A stretch of DNA of 27,467 bases from a virus. The stretch spans positions 1-27,467 of IMG/VR virus record IMGVR_UViG_3300021961_000495. The stretch is one strand, 5' to 3'. The position numbers and the translations under genes were made by a program. Within the stretch, counting starts at the first letter, position 1. The number at the start of each line of letters is the position of its first letter. Positions 1 to 8,100 of this stretch are shown here, one piece after another. The notes beneath the pieces were generated by a model that had not been told where the DNA came from, ran no database searches, and was given only the letters and a program-made list of their open reading frames with translations.

Positions 1-134
1 TCAGCAGCAGGAGCAGTAATCAAATAATGCTCTTCAGGGATAAAGTCATCAATAACAGTAGAACCAAACCCACTACCATATGTGGGAGTGTAGGTAGCAT
101 CAAACTTGAATTGAACAGTTGCTTCGTAAGTCAT
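1..134 (-). CDS. Partial hypothetical protein (N-terminus only)
   Basis: An ATG at 134 opens a minus-strand frame that stays open for 44 codons to the window edge, so only the N-terminus is visible. It begins MTYEATVQFKFDATY and continues with a Gly/Ser/Thr-rich stretch and an acidic segment (IDDFIPEEHYL). I do not recognise it. It lies just downstream of a terminator (about 165-194) and of a sequence resembling a T4-type late promoter, so it probably starts its own transcription unit. The start is the first ATG after the terminator; no strong Shine-Dalgarno sequence is visible. Confidence 0.6.
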   Translation of the reverse strand, partial: MTYEATVQFKFDATYTPTYGSGFGSTVIDDFIPEEHYLITAPAA

Positions 135-145
135 TGATCTGTACT

Positions 146-153
146 TATTCATA
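146..153 (-). promoter_or_regulatory. Possible late promoter (TATGAATA)
   Basis: On the minus strand TATGAATA differs by one base from the T4 late consensus TATAAATA. It lies 12 bases upstream of the ATG at 134 and downstream of the terminator. The position is sensible but the motif is imperfect and short. Confidence 0.3.
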
Positions 154-160
154 TGCGGCT

Positions 161-194
161 AATATAAAACCCCCGACAACGAAAGTCAAGGGGT
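161..194 (-). terminator. Rho-independent terminator after the small-gene operon
   Basis: Read on the minus strand, ACCCC-TT-GAC, a TTTCGTT loop and GTC-G-GGGGT form an interrupted stem, followed directly by TTTTATATT. It lies just after the stop of the 117-aa gene at 208, so it closes the minus-strand operon that begins at 1567. Confidence 0.7.
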
Positions 195-207
195 GGTGGA
201 CAATTTA

Positions 208-561
208 TCAAGTGTCCTCGTCAGGCAACTCTTCATCCGACCATTCTCTCAGTCTGTCTCTCAGTCTGTCCATTACCTCATCCATAGGATAGACCTTTTC
301 TTCTCCACGATCAATTCTGTCACACATTTCCATCAGGTATTCTAGAAACTCTTTAGGATAGGTCTCATCAAGGTTGATAGAAGTCCAGAACCATTGATAA
401 CATTCTTGATATGGATCATCCTCTGGAAGTAGAGCATAGTTCTCATAGTTTCCACTGAGAAGATCTCTCCACATTTTGAAGTTGTTCCAGATTTCTCTCC
501 AGCCAGTCTGGAAACAGTGTCCGAAGTAATACTCAACCCAAGTCAGTTTCGTTTTCGTCAT
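208..561 (-). CDS. Hypothetical acidic protein, 117 aa
   Basis: This is a 117-aa protein of unknown function. The N-terminal half is rich in aromatic residues (WVEYYFGHCFQTGW, then IWNNFKMWRDLL). The C-terminus is strongly charged and acidic, ending EELPDEDT. There is no signal peptide or membrane segment. The ATG at 561 overlaps the end of the upstream gene by 29 bases, which suggests translational coupling. It is the last gene of the operon and a terminator follows at once. The frame is intact, and the tight packing and overlap with its neighbour support a real gene. Confidence 0.7.
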   Translation of the reverse strand: MTKTKLTWVEYYFGHCFQTGWREIWNNFKMWRDLLSGNYENYALLPEDDPYQECYQWFWTSINLDETYPKEFLEYLMEMCDRIDRGEEKVYPMDEVMDRLRDRLREWSDEELPDEDT

Positions 562-811
562 AAGTGTTTTGCAATAATGTCTCCCATCTCCAAGTTCTGG
601 ATAAAATATCTATATCCATACCAAACTTAAACACCCAGAATAGAATACTCAACATTCCGTTGGATCCGAATGAAAGTTGACCATAAGGCCACGATGGAAA
701 ATCATTCCAACTTACGGATACTTGTAACAATGACCAATGTTTGATGGTTAGAATTTGAACATACCAATCATGTCCAAAGTCGTAACGATACTTAAATCTA
801 ATTAGATCCAC
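533..811 (-). CDS. Hypothetical protein, about 92 aa, likely GTG start
   Basis: I place the start at the GTG at 811, giving an N-terminus reading (M/V)DLIRFKYRYDFG. It is preceded by GAGG with about six bases of spacing. A longer frame from a GTG at 826 adds five residues but has no comparable Shine-Dalgarno sequence. The protein is aromatic-rich (SVSWNDFPSWPYGQLSFG) with a short hydrophobic stretch (MLSILFWVFKFGMDIDIL). I recall similar small proteins in marine T4-like phages but cannot assign a function. It overlaps both its upstream and downstream neighbours. Confidence 0.7.
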   Translation of the reverse strand: MDLIRFKYRYDFGHDWYVQILTIKHWSLLQVSVSWNDFPSWPYGQLSFGSNGMLSILFWVFKFGMDIDILSRTWRWETLLQNTYDENETDLG

Positions 812-1031
812 GTTTAACCTCAACACAGTGCATGACTCCTTTATAGAAGTCGGGTTTACATATCATCTCCATTCTACTATCAACGAGCCCATCGGCAAGT
901 CTAAGTAAAGCAACCGTAACAATTATAGATTGTGATAGGACAACGTAGAGAACGATTTTATCTTTATGTTTCATGAATGGTGCATTGATCTTATCTGACC
1001 AAGCCCAATATTTTTTCCAGAAATTTTTCAT
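798..1031 (-). CDS. Small membrane protein, 77 aa
   Basis: The N-terminus is rich in aromatic and basic residues (MKNFWKKYWAW), followed near residues 26-43 by one hydrophobic segment (IVLYVVLSQSIIVTVALL) flanked by Lys residues, then a soluble C-terminus with two Cys. This fits a single-pass inner-membrane protein. The function is unknown. The ATG at 1031 follows the stop of the upstream Cys-rich gene after a single base, so the two are very likely translationally coupled. Confidence 0.7.
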   Translation of the reverse strand: MKNFWKKYWAWSDKINAPFMKHKDKIVLYVVLSQSIIVTVALLRLADGLVDSRMEMICKPDFYKGVMHCVEVKRGSN

Positions 1032-1032
1032 T

Positions 1033-1311
1033 TTACCATTTATCCATAGGACATTTTGCTGCGGTAAATTTTATTTTATGTTCCATAAAACAACCACATT
1101 TATAACATCTTTTCTGTTCTTTATTAAATTCCGAACATTGTGTGCAAGTTATCATTCTGTGATTGACTTCTTCAGAAGTTACAAAAATTGGATGTCTTTC
1201 TACAGCCTTTTGACCAACATCTTTGGTAAACTTTTTAAAACTTTCTATTTGTTCCCAAAAATTTGGATATTGATTTTCATCTATTAAATCTGGGTTTGGT
1301 CTATTTTCCAT
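1033..1311 (-). CDS. Cys-rich zinc-ribbon-like protein, copy 2 (92 aa)
   Basis: This small protein has a C-terminal Cys-rich module: Cys at 56, 59, 69, 72, 74 and 87, arranged CxxC, CxxCxC and a final Cys in KCPMDKW. The pattern looks like a metal-binding zinc ribbon. An N-terminal segment PNFWEQI with helices precedes it. It is a paralogue of the protein encoded immediately upstream: all six Cys have the same spacing, and both share PNF near the start, a central IFV, KRC..CGCF and the KW ending. The ATG at 1311 follows the upstream stop by one base. A regulatory or protein-binding role is possible, but nothing in the sequence proves it. Confidence 0.8.
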   Translation of the reverse strand: MENRPNPDLIDENQYPNFWEQIESFKKFTKDVGQKAVERHPIFVTSEEVNHRMITCTQCSEFNKEQKRCYKCGCFMEHKIKFTAAKCPMDKW

Positions 1312-1312
1312 T

Positions 1313-1567
1313 TTACCATTTCATGATAGGACAAGTTGCAGATTTGACAGAAGTTTTATAATCTAAAAAACAACCACAAGCACGACATCTTTTAGATTCT
1401 TTCTCATAATGTGAACACGAATAACATTCTTCCAACCTACTTTGTTTAATTTCTTCTGACACAAATATTTCTTGTCCAGTCACAACATCTTTTACAACTT
1501 CTCCAGATAGTTGAGACAGATTTTTTACTTGCTGAAAGAAGTTTGGAAACTCTTTTTTGTTGGCCAT
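1313..1567 (-). CDS. Cys-rich zinc-ribbon-like protein, copy 1 (84 aa)
   Basis: This is the first gene of a minus-strand operon and a paralogue of the next gene. Cys at 48, 51, 61, 64, 66 and 79 have exactly the same spacing as in the neighbour and end in CPIMKW, so a shared metal-binding fold is likely. The N-terminus (PNFFQQVKNLSQL) is amphipathic. The ATG at 1567 is only 27 bases from the divergent start at 1595, so the two promoters must overlap each other or the starts. Similar small Cys-rich proteins occur in cyanophages; the function is unknown. Confidence 0.8.
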   Translation of the reverse strand: MANKKEFPNFFQQVKNLSQLSGEVVKDVVTGQEIFVSEEIKQSRLEECYSCSHYEKESKRCRACGCFLDYKTSVKSATCPIMKW

Positions 1568-1572
1568 AAATA
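1565..1572 (+). promoter_or_regulatory. T4-type late promoter (CATAAATA) for the plus-strand genes
   Basis: CATAAATA matches the NATAAATA late consensus of T4-like cyanophages and ends 22 bases before the ATG at 1595. It overlaps the start codon of the divergent Cys-rich gene, an arrangement repeated at 26885. Confidence 0.55.
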
Positions 1573-1594
1573 ATAGAAATATGATTTAAAGTTC

Positions 1595-2314
1595 ATGAAT
1601 TATAATGTAATTGACACGAGTGAAATTAGAGTCAATAATCAATTAGATGTAGAAACAATAACTTTAGGTGATGATACCAAACATACTATTTTAGTTATTG
1701 ATAACTTCTTAGAAAATCCAGAAGACTTATTATCTATAATAGAACAACATCCCCTAGAAATGGAATGGGGAAAATGGGGACATCCAATTAACTTAAAACT
1801 CCCACAAATCAAAGTAGCGTTTAACTATTTTGCAATCAACTATTTTGGTATGCCTTCGGATGCAGTAAAAGATCCAAAAGAGATTCAATTGCAATTAAAC
1901 ATTGTGAATGGTGGAATGCCTTGCAATTATACAACTATTATACCACACATTGATCCAGCAATGTTAGCGTTTTCCTTGTATCTCAACAAAGATAAAGATT
2001 GTCAAGGTGGCACGGCGTTCTTTCAACACGGACCATCACAAATTGATTATCAAATTGGTTATTTTGACGAACAATTTAAAAAAACAGAAAAATATTGGCA
2101 AATACACGAAACATATAGAAAAGCTCATAAACATGATTATGAGTTGGAAATGGATACCAGAGAATTAAATGACGATTGGGGAATAGAACATATTGTTGAA
2201 ATGAAGTTCAACCGATTTGTAGTGCATCCAAGTTATATCTTCCACACAGCATATATTGAAAAAGAGTGGTTCCAAGAAGAAAAAAGAGTTAGTTTAGCGG
2301 GGTTCATCCTATGA
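1595..2314 (+). CDS. 2OG-Fe(II) oxygenase-like protein (resembles DUF6445)
   Basis: The 239-aa protein has the features of a 2-oxoglutarate/Fe(II) dioxygenase fold. These are an opening VIDNFLENPEDLL segment like those that start many phage prolyl-hydroxylase-like proteins, an HxD motif in IPHIDP (H118, D120), a distal His in SYIFHTAY (H217) and an Arg in EEKRVSL (R231) placed to bind 2-oxoglutarate. GGTAFFQHG between them fits the usual jelly-roll turn. It resembles the DUF6445 group. The substrate is unknown. It is the first of three plus-strand genes, and its stop overlaps the next start (ATGA at 2311). The AT-rich leader carries a late promoter at 1565. Confidence 0.75.
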   Translation: MNYNVIDTSEIRVNNQLDVETITLGDDTKHTILVIDNFLENPEDLLSIIEQHPLEMEWGKWGHPINLKLPQIKVAFNYFAINYFGMPSDAVKDPKEIQLQLNIVNGGMPCNYTTIIPHIDPAMLAFSLYLNKDKDCQGGTAFFQHGPSQIDYQIGYFDEQFKKTEKYWQIHETYRKAHKHDYELEMDTRELNDDWGIEHIVEMKFNRFVVHPSYIFHTAYIEKEWFQEEKRVSLAGFIL

Positions 2315-2883
2315 ATCTAGAAGACTTTATTCTTACAATAGATGATGTTCTTCCAGCAGATGAATATTATGAATTACTGGATTACTGTGAATCCACAAAT
2401 GACTTTGAAAGAAGAGTAAAGGATACTCCAGAAGAATTAGTTGATACTTTTCATCAACGCGGACAAAGATACGATATGCAGCTAGAGTCCGGAAGAATAC
2501 ATGAACTGATTCGCAAAGCGTTTCTCTGTGGACTTAGTGGTGCATATAATTACTATGATTATATGTTACCAAATATCTACAGAAAAGTCAGTGGATATTG
2601 GTTACTCAAATATGAAGAGGGGGATTTTTTGACCTGTCATTCCGACTTTCAAGCAGAGGCGGGATCACTTACAATGAGTTATCTTGTGAATGATGACTAT
2701 GAAGGTGGTGATATAGTTTTCTGGAAAGGATATAAAATGGAAAACAAAAAGAATTCTTTACATATATTTCCATCCTCGTTCATTTTTCCTCATGAGGTTA
2801 CACCAGTTACTAAAGGTACACGTTACTCCGCTATAACTTGGTTTGGTCATGAGTTTGTACACCGACCAGGCATAGATATATAA
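2311..2883 (+). CDS. 2OG-Fe(II) oxygenase, prolyl-4-hydroxylase-like
   Basis: This 190-aa protein has a clear dioxygenase triad: H110 and D112 in CHSDF, H161 in FPHEV, and R171 in KGTRYSAITWF for 2-oxoglutarate. GGDIVFW between the metal ligands is typical of the PKHD/P4H family. Enzymes of this family hydroxylate prolyl residues or other substrates using Fe(II), O2 and 2-oxoglutarate. T4-like cyanophages often carry several of them, with roles largely unknown. The start overlaps the preceding oxygenase gene by four bases, so the two are coupled. The length and motif order look complete. Confidence 0.85.
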   Translation: MNLEDFILTIDDVLPADEYYELLDYCESTNDFERRVKDTPEELVDTFHQRGQRYDMQLESGRIHELIRKAFLCGLSGAYNYYDYMLPNIYRKVSGYWLLKYEEGDFLTCHSDFQAEAGSLTMSYLVNDDYEGGDIVFWKGYKMENKKNSLHIFPSSFIFPHEVTPVTKGTRYSAITWFGHEFVHRPGIDI

Positions 2884-2905
2884 TAGACGGCAGTAGTTTA
2901 ATTAA

Positions 2906-3874
2906 ATGATAAACCAACTAAGAGAACTTGTAGATAAACAGTGGTTTACTCATCTTATCACAGAACAAGATGCAGAAGCTTCAGAGACTCTAAGTGAGTA
3001 TGTGCAATTTTCTGAAAACTTTATGATCAAACATAATTTAATTACTGATGAGAAGGAGTATATCTGTTCTTTTAGAGGAGGCCCAACATTCCAAAACTCT
3101 TTGGAACATGTTGATAAAAAGTTCTTTGATAGAATACAAACGTATTTGGCAGTATTTAAGTCAGATAACTTTGAAGAACCAGATTCGGAATTGTTGTTCT
3201 TTGATTCCACGGTTCTAGAAAATAGTTATGATGAAACTCAATTTGTGAGAGAATGTACAAAAAATATTTTTAAAAATTATTATTCTCACAACGAAACATT
3301 CATGAATAAGTGTTTGAATGTTTTTGATGGAGCAAGTCTTAACTTTATAGATGGAATAAGAATTTATAGAAACAAACCATTTAATTCTGTTTTGTGTTAT
3401 GAAGTTGGTGATGCTGAACTGGAAAGAGATTATGCGAGAAATTTATATACTTTTACAGAAGTCTGTAAGTTATATGGATTCACTCAAACAGAAATTGATA
3501 AAGCAATGTTAACCGTTGGTCCAATTGCAGCAGACTTTAATACTAGATTTTGTTTTGAACTTCCACAATCTTCGGAATCAACAATATCCAAAGAGCTGCA
3601 GCTTTTCTTATTGCCTTTTGATAAGACTGTTTATATGGAATCCCTCCAGAGTACTTCCCAACAGTTAATTTCGCAAAGACTAATTACGGAAGAAAGAAGA
3701 AGAGATCTTATGGATTGGACTAATTGGGAAGATAGATATCTAAGTCACTATTCACTCAGTATAACAGCATCTAAAGGAAAAGTCAATGTAGAACCAATTG
3801 CATTCTATGGAATTGAACTCAGAGAAAGAGTTAATCCACCATACAGATGTGATGTAACTCTGTTTGAATCTTAA
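2906..3874 (+). CDS. Unrecognised 322-aa protein
   Basis: A long intact frame follows the oxygenase gene after 22 bases. The protein is soluble, with no signal peptide or membrane segment. Visible landmarks are FRGGPTFQNSLEHVDKKFFD near residue 60, a central SLNFIDGIRIYRNKPFNS, then VGPIAADFNTRFCFELP and an Arg-rich helix (RRRDLMDW). I could not place it in a family. Its stop codon overlaps the stop of the convergent adhesin gene through a shared TTAA. Its company with two oxygenases suggests a shared pathway, but that is inference only. Confidence 0.75.
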   Translation: MINQLRELVDKQWFTHLITEQDAEASETLSEYVQFSENFMIKHNLITDEKEYICSFRGGPTFQNSLEHVDKKFFDRIQTYLAVFKSDNFEEPDSELLFFDSTVLENSYDETQFVRECTKNIFKNYYSHNETFMNKCLNVFDGASLNFIDGIRIYRNKPFNSVLCYEVGDAELERDYARNLYTFTEVCKLYGFTQTEIDKAMLTVGPIAADFNTRFCFELPQSSESTISKELQLFLLPFDKTVYMESLQSTSQQLISQRLITEERRRDLMDWTNWEDRYLSHYSLSITASKGKVNVEPIAFYGIELRERVNPPYRCDVTLFES

Positions 3875-4908
3875 GAGTTTGCTGAACGACCACTTGTAGT
3901 GACATTGGTTGTTGAAATGTATTGATTTCCAACTACCCAATGTCCGCTGCCTCCACCAGAACCACCTCCTTGACCACCCTGGCCTCCGCCACCACCCTGA
4001 CAGTTACCTCCAGGGCCGGGGGATCCGGGTCCTCCACCTTGACCATTACTTCCGTTTGATCCTAAACCACCACCAGGACCGCCAGAACCTCCGCCTCCGC
4101 CTCCATTTCCAGGGTTCTGACCACCTTGACCACCTTGAGCGCCTGTTGTGTACCAAGCACCTCTACCACCTTGGCCACCGGATCCACCTCCGTCATTTCC
4201 TCCTCCTACACCTCTATCACAAGAACTGCATTGTGGGCAGAACCAACCACAACAATAGTTTCTATTATTTCTTCCGTCATTTCCTTCTTGTCCTCCACGG
4301 CCTCCTCCTCCTCCGCCACCGCCTCCACCAACAATAGATCCACCACCACCATTTATAGCCAAGTTACTCTGTGTGTAAATGGCAGTGTATCCCTGGCCAC
4401 CTTGACCAGCATTAGATCCGCCAGGATTTCCGCCATATCCGTATATGCTACTACCATTCATATTAAGTACCACTTGAGACCCAGCTCCTGTGGGCACTCT
4501 AAAGGCCTCGGTGGTATTATTACTATAAACGTTGGCATTCAGTTGAACGGTTTTATCTGTTGACCTACCCCATTCATTAAAAGGACCGGTTACCCAAGAA
4601 CTGCCATTCCAAACTTCGTTACTATGAGAATATACGCCAGAAAGATCTATTCGGTTTTGAGCAGAAGTCACTGTACATATGACTCTTCTACAAGCACCTC
4701 TTAACCTACTTACAGGAAGAACATTTCCACTAGTAGGAACATATTGATTATTTCCATCTCCTTTAACATACGAACCGTTTCTATAGTAATCACCCAATTT
4801 AATATTAGTGGCAGGAGCCCCCATCGCAGAAGCAATTTGGCTGAATGAAACCGTAGGATTCGCAGATCCTCCTGGTACTATTCCACTTGCTTGCGTAGTG
4901 TATGCCAT
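3871..4908 (-). CDS. Glycine-rich tail-fibre adhesin, gp38-like
   Basis: This 345-aa protein has two parts. The N-terminus (about 1-75: PTVSFSQIASAMG, KLGDYYRNGSYV, VLPVSRLRGA) is the docking motif seen at the start of many phage receptor-binding proteins. A middle beta region follows. From about 153 to 322 the chain is extremely Gly-rich, with runs such as GGGGGGGGGG, which recalls the polyglycine-II sandwich of T-even gp38-type adhesins. An unusual Cys cluster (C219, C220, C224, C227, C230) interrupts the glycines. It follows the giant fibre gene, a terminator and its own late promoter at 4930. It is probably the tip that recognises the host surface. Confidence 0.8.
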   Translation of the reverse strand: MAYTTQASGIVPGGSANPTVSFSQIASAMGAPATNIKLGDYYRNGSYVKGDGNNQYVPTSGNVLPVSRLRGACRRVICTVTSAQNRIDLSGVYSHSNEVWNGSSWVTGPFNEWGRSTDKTVQLNANVYSNNTTEAFRVPTGAGSQVVLNMNGSSIYGYGGNPGGSNAGQGGQGYTAIYTQSNLAINGGGGSIVGGGGGGGGGGRGGQEGNDGRNNRNYCCGWFCPQCSSCDRGVGGGNDGGGSGGQGGRGAWYTTGAQGGQGGQNPGNGGGGGGSGGPGGGLGSNGSNGQGGGPGSPGPGGNCQGGGGGQGGQGGGSGGGSGHWVVGNQYISTTNVTTSGRSANS

Positions 4909-4929
4909 TATTGATAGTTACTTTTCTTT

Positions 4930-4936
4930 TATTTAG
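4930..4936 (-). promoter_or_regulatory. Late promoter (CTAAATA) for the adhesin gene
   Basis: CTAAATA on the minus strand lies 22 bases upstream of the adhesin ATG at 4908 and directly after a terminator hairpin. The same heptamer precedes the starts at 5168, 12053 and 25918. Confidence 0.65.
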
Positions 4937-4969
4937 AAGAAAACCTCCATCAAAACTTGACAGAGGCTT
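4937..4969 (-). terminator. Rho-independent terminator between coiled-coil and adhesin genes
   Basis: On the minus strand a stem of about 12 pairs (AGCCTCTGTCAA with TTGATGGAGGTT, including a few G-T pairs) closes a three-base GTT loop and runs into TTTTCTTCT. It lies about 30 bases after the stop of the 55-aa gene. Confidence 0.75.
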
Positions 4970-5000
4970 TAATTTATTTGTATAATTACTCTGTGGAGTT

Positions 5001-5168
5001 TCAAGAATTGCCTTTAGCCATTTGTTGAATAGCTTCTAAAGCTCCTTGAATTTTTAAGAACTCTTCTTTTTTTACATTAAATTGTCTTTCAAGTTCCATT
5101 AGTTCTTCTCTAATGGCTTCAGATCTTGCAGTCAATTCAGTAGCATATTCTGTTATCGTTTCATTCAT
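5001..5168 (-). CDS. Small coiled-coil protein, 55 aa
   Basis: The frame runs from ATG at 5168 to TGA at 5001 and encodes 55 residues. It is almost wholly helical, with heptad spacing and alternating acidic and hydrophobic residues (for example SEAIREELMELERQFNVKKE and IQGALEAIQQMA), so a coiled coil is likely. It sits between the giant fibre and the adhesin, each under its own late promoter. A CTAAATA promoter overlaps the end of the fibre gene 32 bases upstream. It may be a fibre-assembly chaperone or a small structural linker; that is inferred from position only. Confidence 0.75.
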   Translation of the reverse strand: MNETITEYATELTARSEAIREELMELERQFNVKKEEFLKIQGALEAIQQMAKGNS

Positions 5169-5198
5169 AAGTTTCAACGTTGTTTAACTCTTACAAAT

Positions 5199-8100
5199 TT
5201 ATTTAGTACCCTTTAATTCATTCAATTCTGCACGAAGTTCGGTAACTTCGCCTCTGAGTTCCTTGATTGCTTCAATGAGAAGTGGAACTAGTTTTTCATA
5301 CTTAACTGTTAGGTGATCTTCACTTGCTGGGGCTGGACATACAGCCTCAGGAAGAACTTTTTGGACCTCTTGAGCAGAAACACCAGAATGTCTCGTTTCT
5401 GTATTAAATCCATACTTAGAAGCTTCTTCATTAAATGAATATGTAAATCCACTAAGTTGAGATACTTTATCTAATGCATTTTGGATTGGTTCAATATCTT
5501 TCTTAAGACGAATATCCGAAGCAAAAGCGGTGATATCACCACTTACGAATAAATTATTTCCAGATGGGTTATAATAAATTCCAGCATCTGTATAAAGATT
5601 TTCATATGCTGCAGTTCCGTTATTTGAATTAACAAAGGTCAGATAATGATTTGCATTTGTTGCAATAGATGTAGTTCTAATCGTATTTGCATTACTAACC
5701 GCTCCATTGAATGTACCATAGAAATTATCTGCGGTAATATGTCTAGCAGTGAAATCACCGTTTGAGTTAGCCTGAACAACATAACTTACGTTCGTCTTTA
5801 CATTACTACTTGACTGAATATCAATAGTTCTTGCAGCAGAGTTGTTGAAACTGGAACCAGAAGTAAAGTAAAGTGGAGATGCAACTGATAGTCCATACTG
5901 TAGATTTCCATTGAATTGTCCAGAAGCAGTAATAACATTACCACTGAAGCTACCACCACTTCTTGTAACAACACTTGCACCCGTTGTATCAGTTGATGAA
6001 GTGTTAAGACCGTCAAGTAAATCTGCGTTTAGATTTGTGACCTTGGTAGTTGAAGTTACTGTTAAAGGTGCAGTTCCTGTTGCAACTGTAGAAACATATC
6101 TTTGTGCAGTAGAAACACCAGATAGATTTTGTTGTGTACCATTAACATGGGTAACAAAACCAATGTTTGCATATAGTCCATTGTTTGCAACAAGAGAAGT
6201 ATTAGCTCTTAGATGAGTAAATGTTCCAGCAACACCAGTGATACAAGTAACGACACCGACATTAATAAATGCAGTGAGAGGATCTGCAGCAGAAGTTCCA
6301 CGAATTGTTCTTGCAGTTATGTTTGTAATAATACCAGTGTTTACATAAGCAGTTGGAGATCCAACCCAGTCAGTTATTCTTGCATTTGTTGTTGTACTAA
6401 TAGTACCTGTTAGATAGGTAATTCCTCCTCGGGTACTTGTAAAGTCAGTGATAACACCAGTATTAATGTGAGCAAGTGGAGTTGCAAACTTAGAAGTTGC
6501 TCTAATACCTTGGCTGAAGGTATCTGTAGCATTTACCGTTGTGTAAGTCAGATCTTCTCCAGAAATATTGGTTACAATTCCAATAGGAGAATATAGGGAT
6601 GCAATGGTTCCAATTCCAGTTACATCTAGGTAGGTCATGATACCTGCCTGAATGTAAGCAACATTGGCAATACTAATAGTTCCTACACCAATTGTATCTC
6701 CTTTAAATTCAGTTGCTGTTACAACACCAGTGGATGAAATGAAGTTACCAACCTTGAGGGTTCCGTCAAATGTACTAATTCCTGGATGTACGGAGTGGAG
6801 AGCACCGCCCAGTTTCAGAGTGGTGTTTGAACTCATTGTAACTGCAGCACCAGTTACCTCCATATTTGCAAATTGAGCTAAAGAATCTGCAAGTGGATGT
6901 TTAATGGTATAGTGTGAAGGTCCGATAGATTCTGGGGGAACAGATGCACCACCATTACCAACCATGTATAGTTGGTTATTAATAACAATGTTTTCGTATG
7001 TAACACCAGAGAATACCTGGTTAGAAGCAAATGTGACGGCACCACCAACATATAGATTCTTAACCTTTACAGTTCCATTAACTTCAAGAGCATCTGTCCA
7101 GTTGTAGATAGATGTGTTTGGACCGACAGCAATTTGATCCAAAGTTACGGACATTCTATTTTTATCTCTGGAGATGATTCCAAATCTTCTCCAATCACCA
7201 TCACTATAAACGTGTCCTAGGTGTCCTCCTGGGATACTAACACCACCATCAATAGAGTAACCTGGATCTGGGTTTGCGAGGAATGTTACATCTCCAGACT
7301 TCTTAGGCTCTGGTGGGAATGACGAAATACCAACTGTTAATAGTTTTGGCTGGGATGCAAGACCTTTGATGTATAGGTCTCTCGTTTCTAATCCATTCTC
7401 AGAGGTGTTTGTAACCTTCTCAGAGAAGTTTACAGGACCATAGAACTGTGAAGTCTGGTTATTGTTTTCACCACCTTCAACGGTGATTCTTTCCTTAACA
7501 ACCAAGTCATCAAAAGTTCCACTATTTTTAGCAGCAGCCTCTGTTTGTGCATCATCACCGAAATAAGTAACAATAGGAGCTTCAATTACCTCTTCTTCAC
7601 CAGTTGCACCTTTAATCTTAGTTGCACCAGAGAAGAATTCTCCTCTGTCGTTCATACCAGTATAAACAACAGTACCACCATCCTGTTCTCTAGCTTGAGA
7701 TACAAGAATTTCATCATCACTTAGAACTCTATCTTGTTTTAGTGGTAAACCTGTTGAGTAGTTACCAGGACCGAAACCAAGATACTCAAACGTGTGACCA
7801 GATGCACGAAGAATTGAGTGTCTGCGAATTTCCATTGGCAGAACACGGATTTTCTTGATGGAAGTTCCTGATTCTGCATCAACTTTTGGTGTAGAGAATT
7901 GTCCTCTACTTACTGTAATGTTTGATCCCACTGGAGTCGCGGATACTCTTACAATCTCTGTTGAAAGGAGTAAGTAATCTCCCTTAGAAATTCCATTGGT
8001 ACTTGTTAGAGTAATTGACGTATCTGCCTTTGTTGCTGGCGCAGCAGTTGTTGTAGTTACACCTGCCCAAATGTATTGACCTCTTCCGCCAAGATTTTCC

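Noticed and set aside
342-536. Second minus-strand ORF (64 aa) inside the 117-aa gene
   Set aside because: It is an alternative frame within the 117-aa gene with no start signal and atypical composition.
973-1287. 104-aa plus-strand ORF opposite the Cys-rich and membrane genes
   Set aside because: It is a Phe/Leu/Ile-rich shadow of two well-supported minus-strand genes.
3909-4563. Plus-strand ORFs rich in His, Leu, Ser and Thr opposite the adhesin
   Set aside because: They are shadows of the Gly-rich minus-strand gene: GGN codons read in reverse avoid stops. No ribosome binding site or family match.
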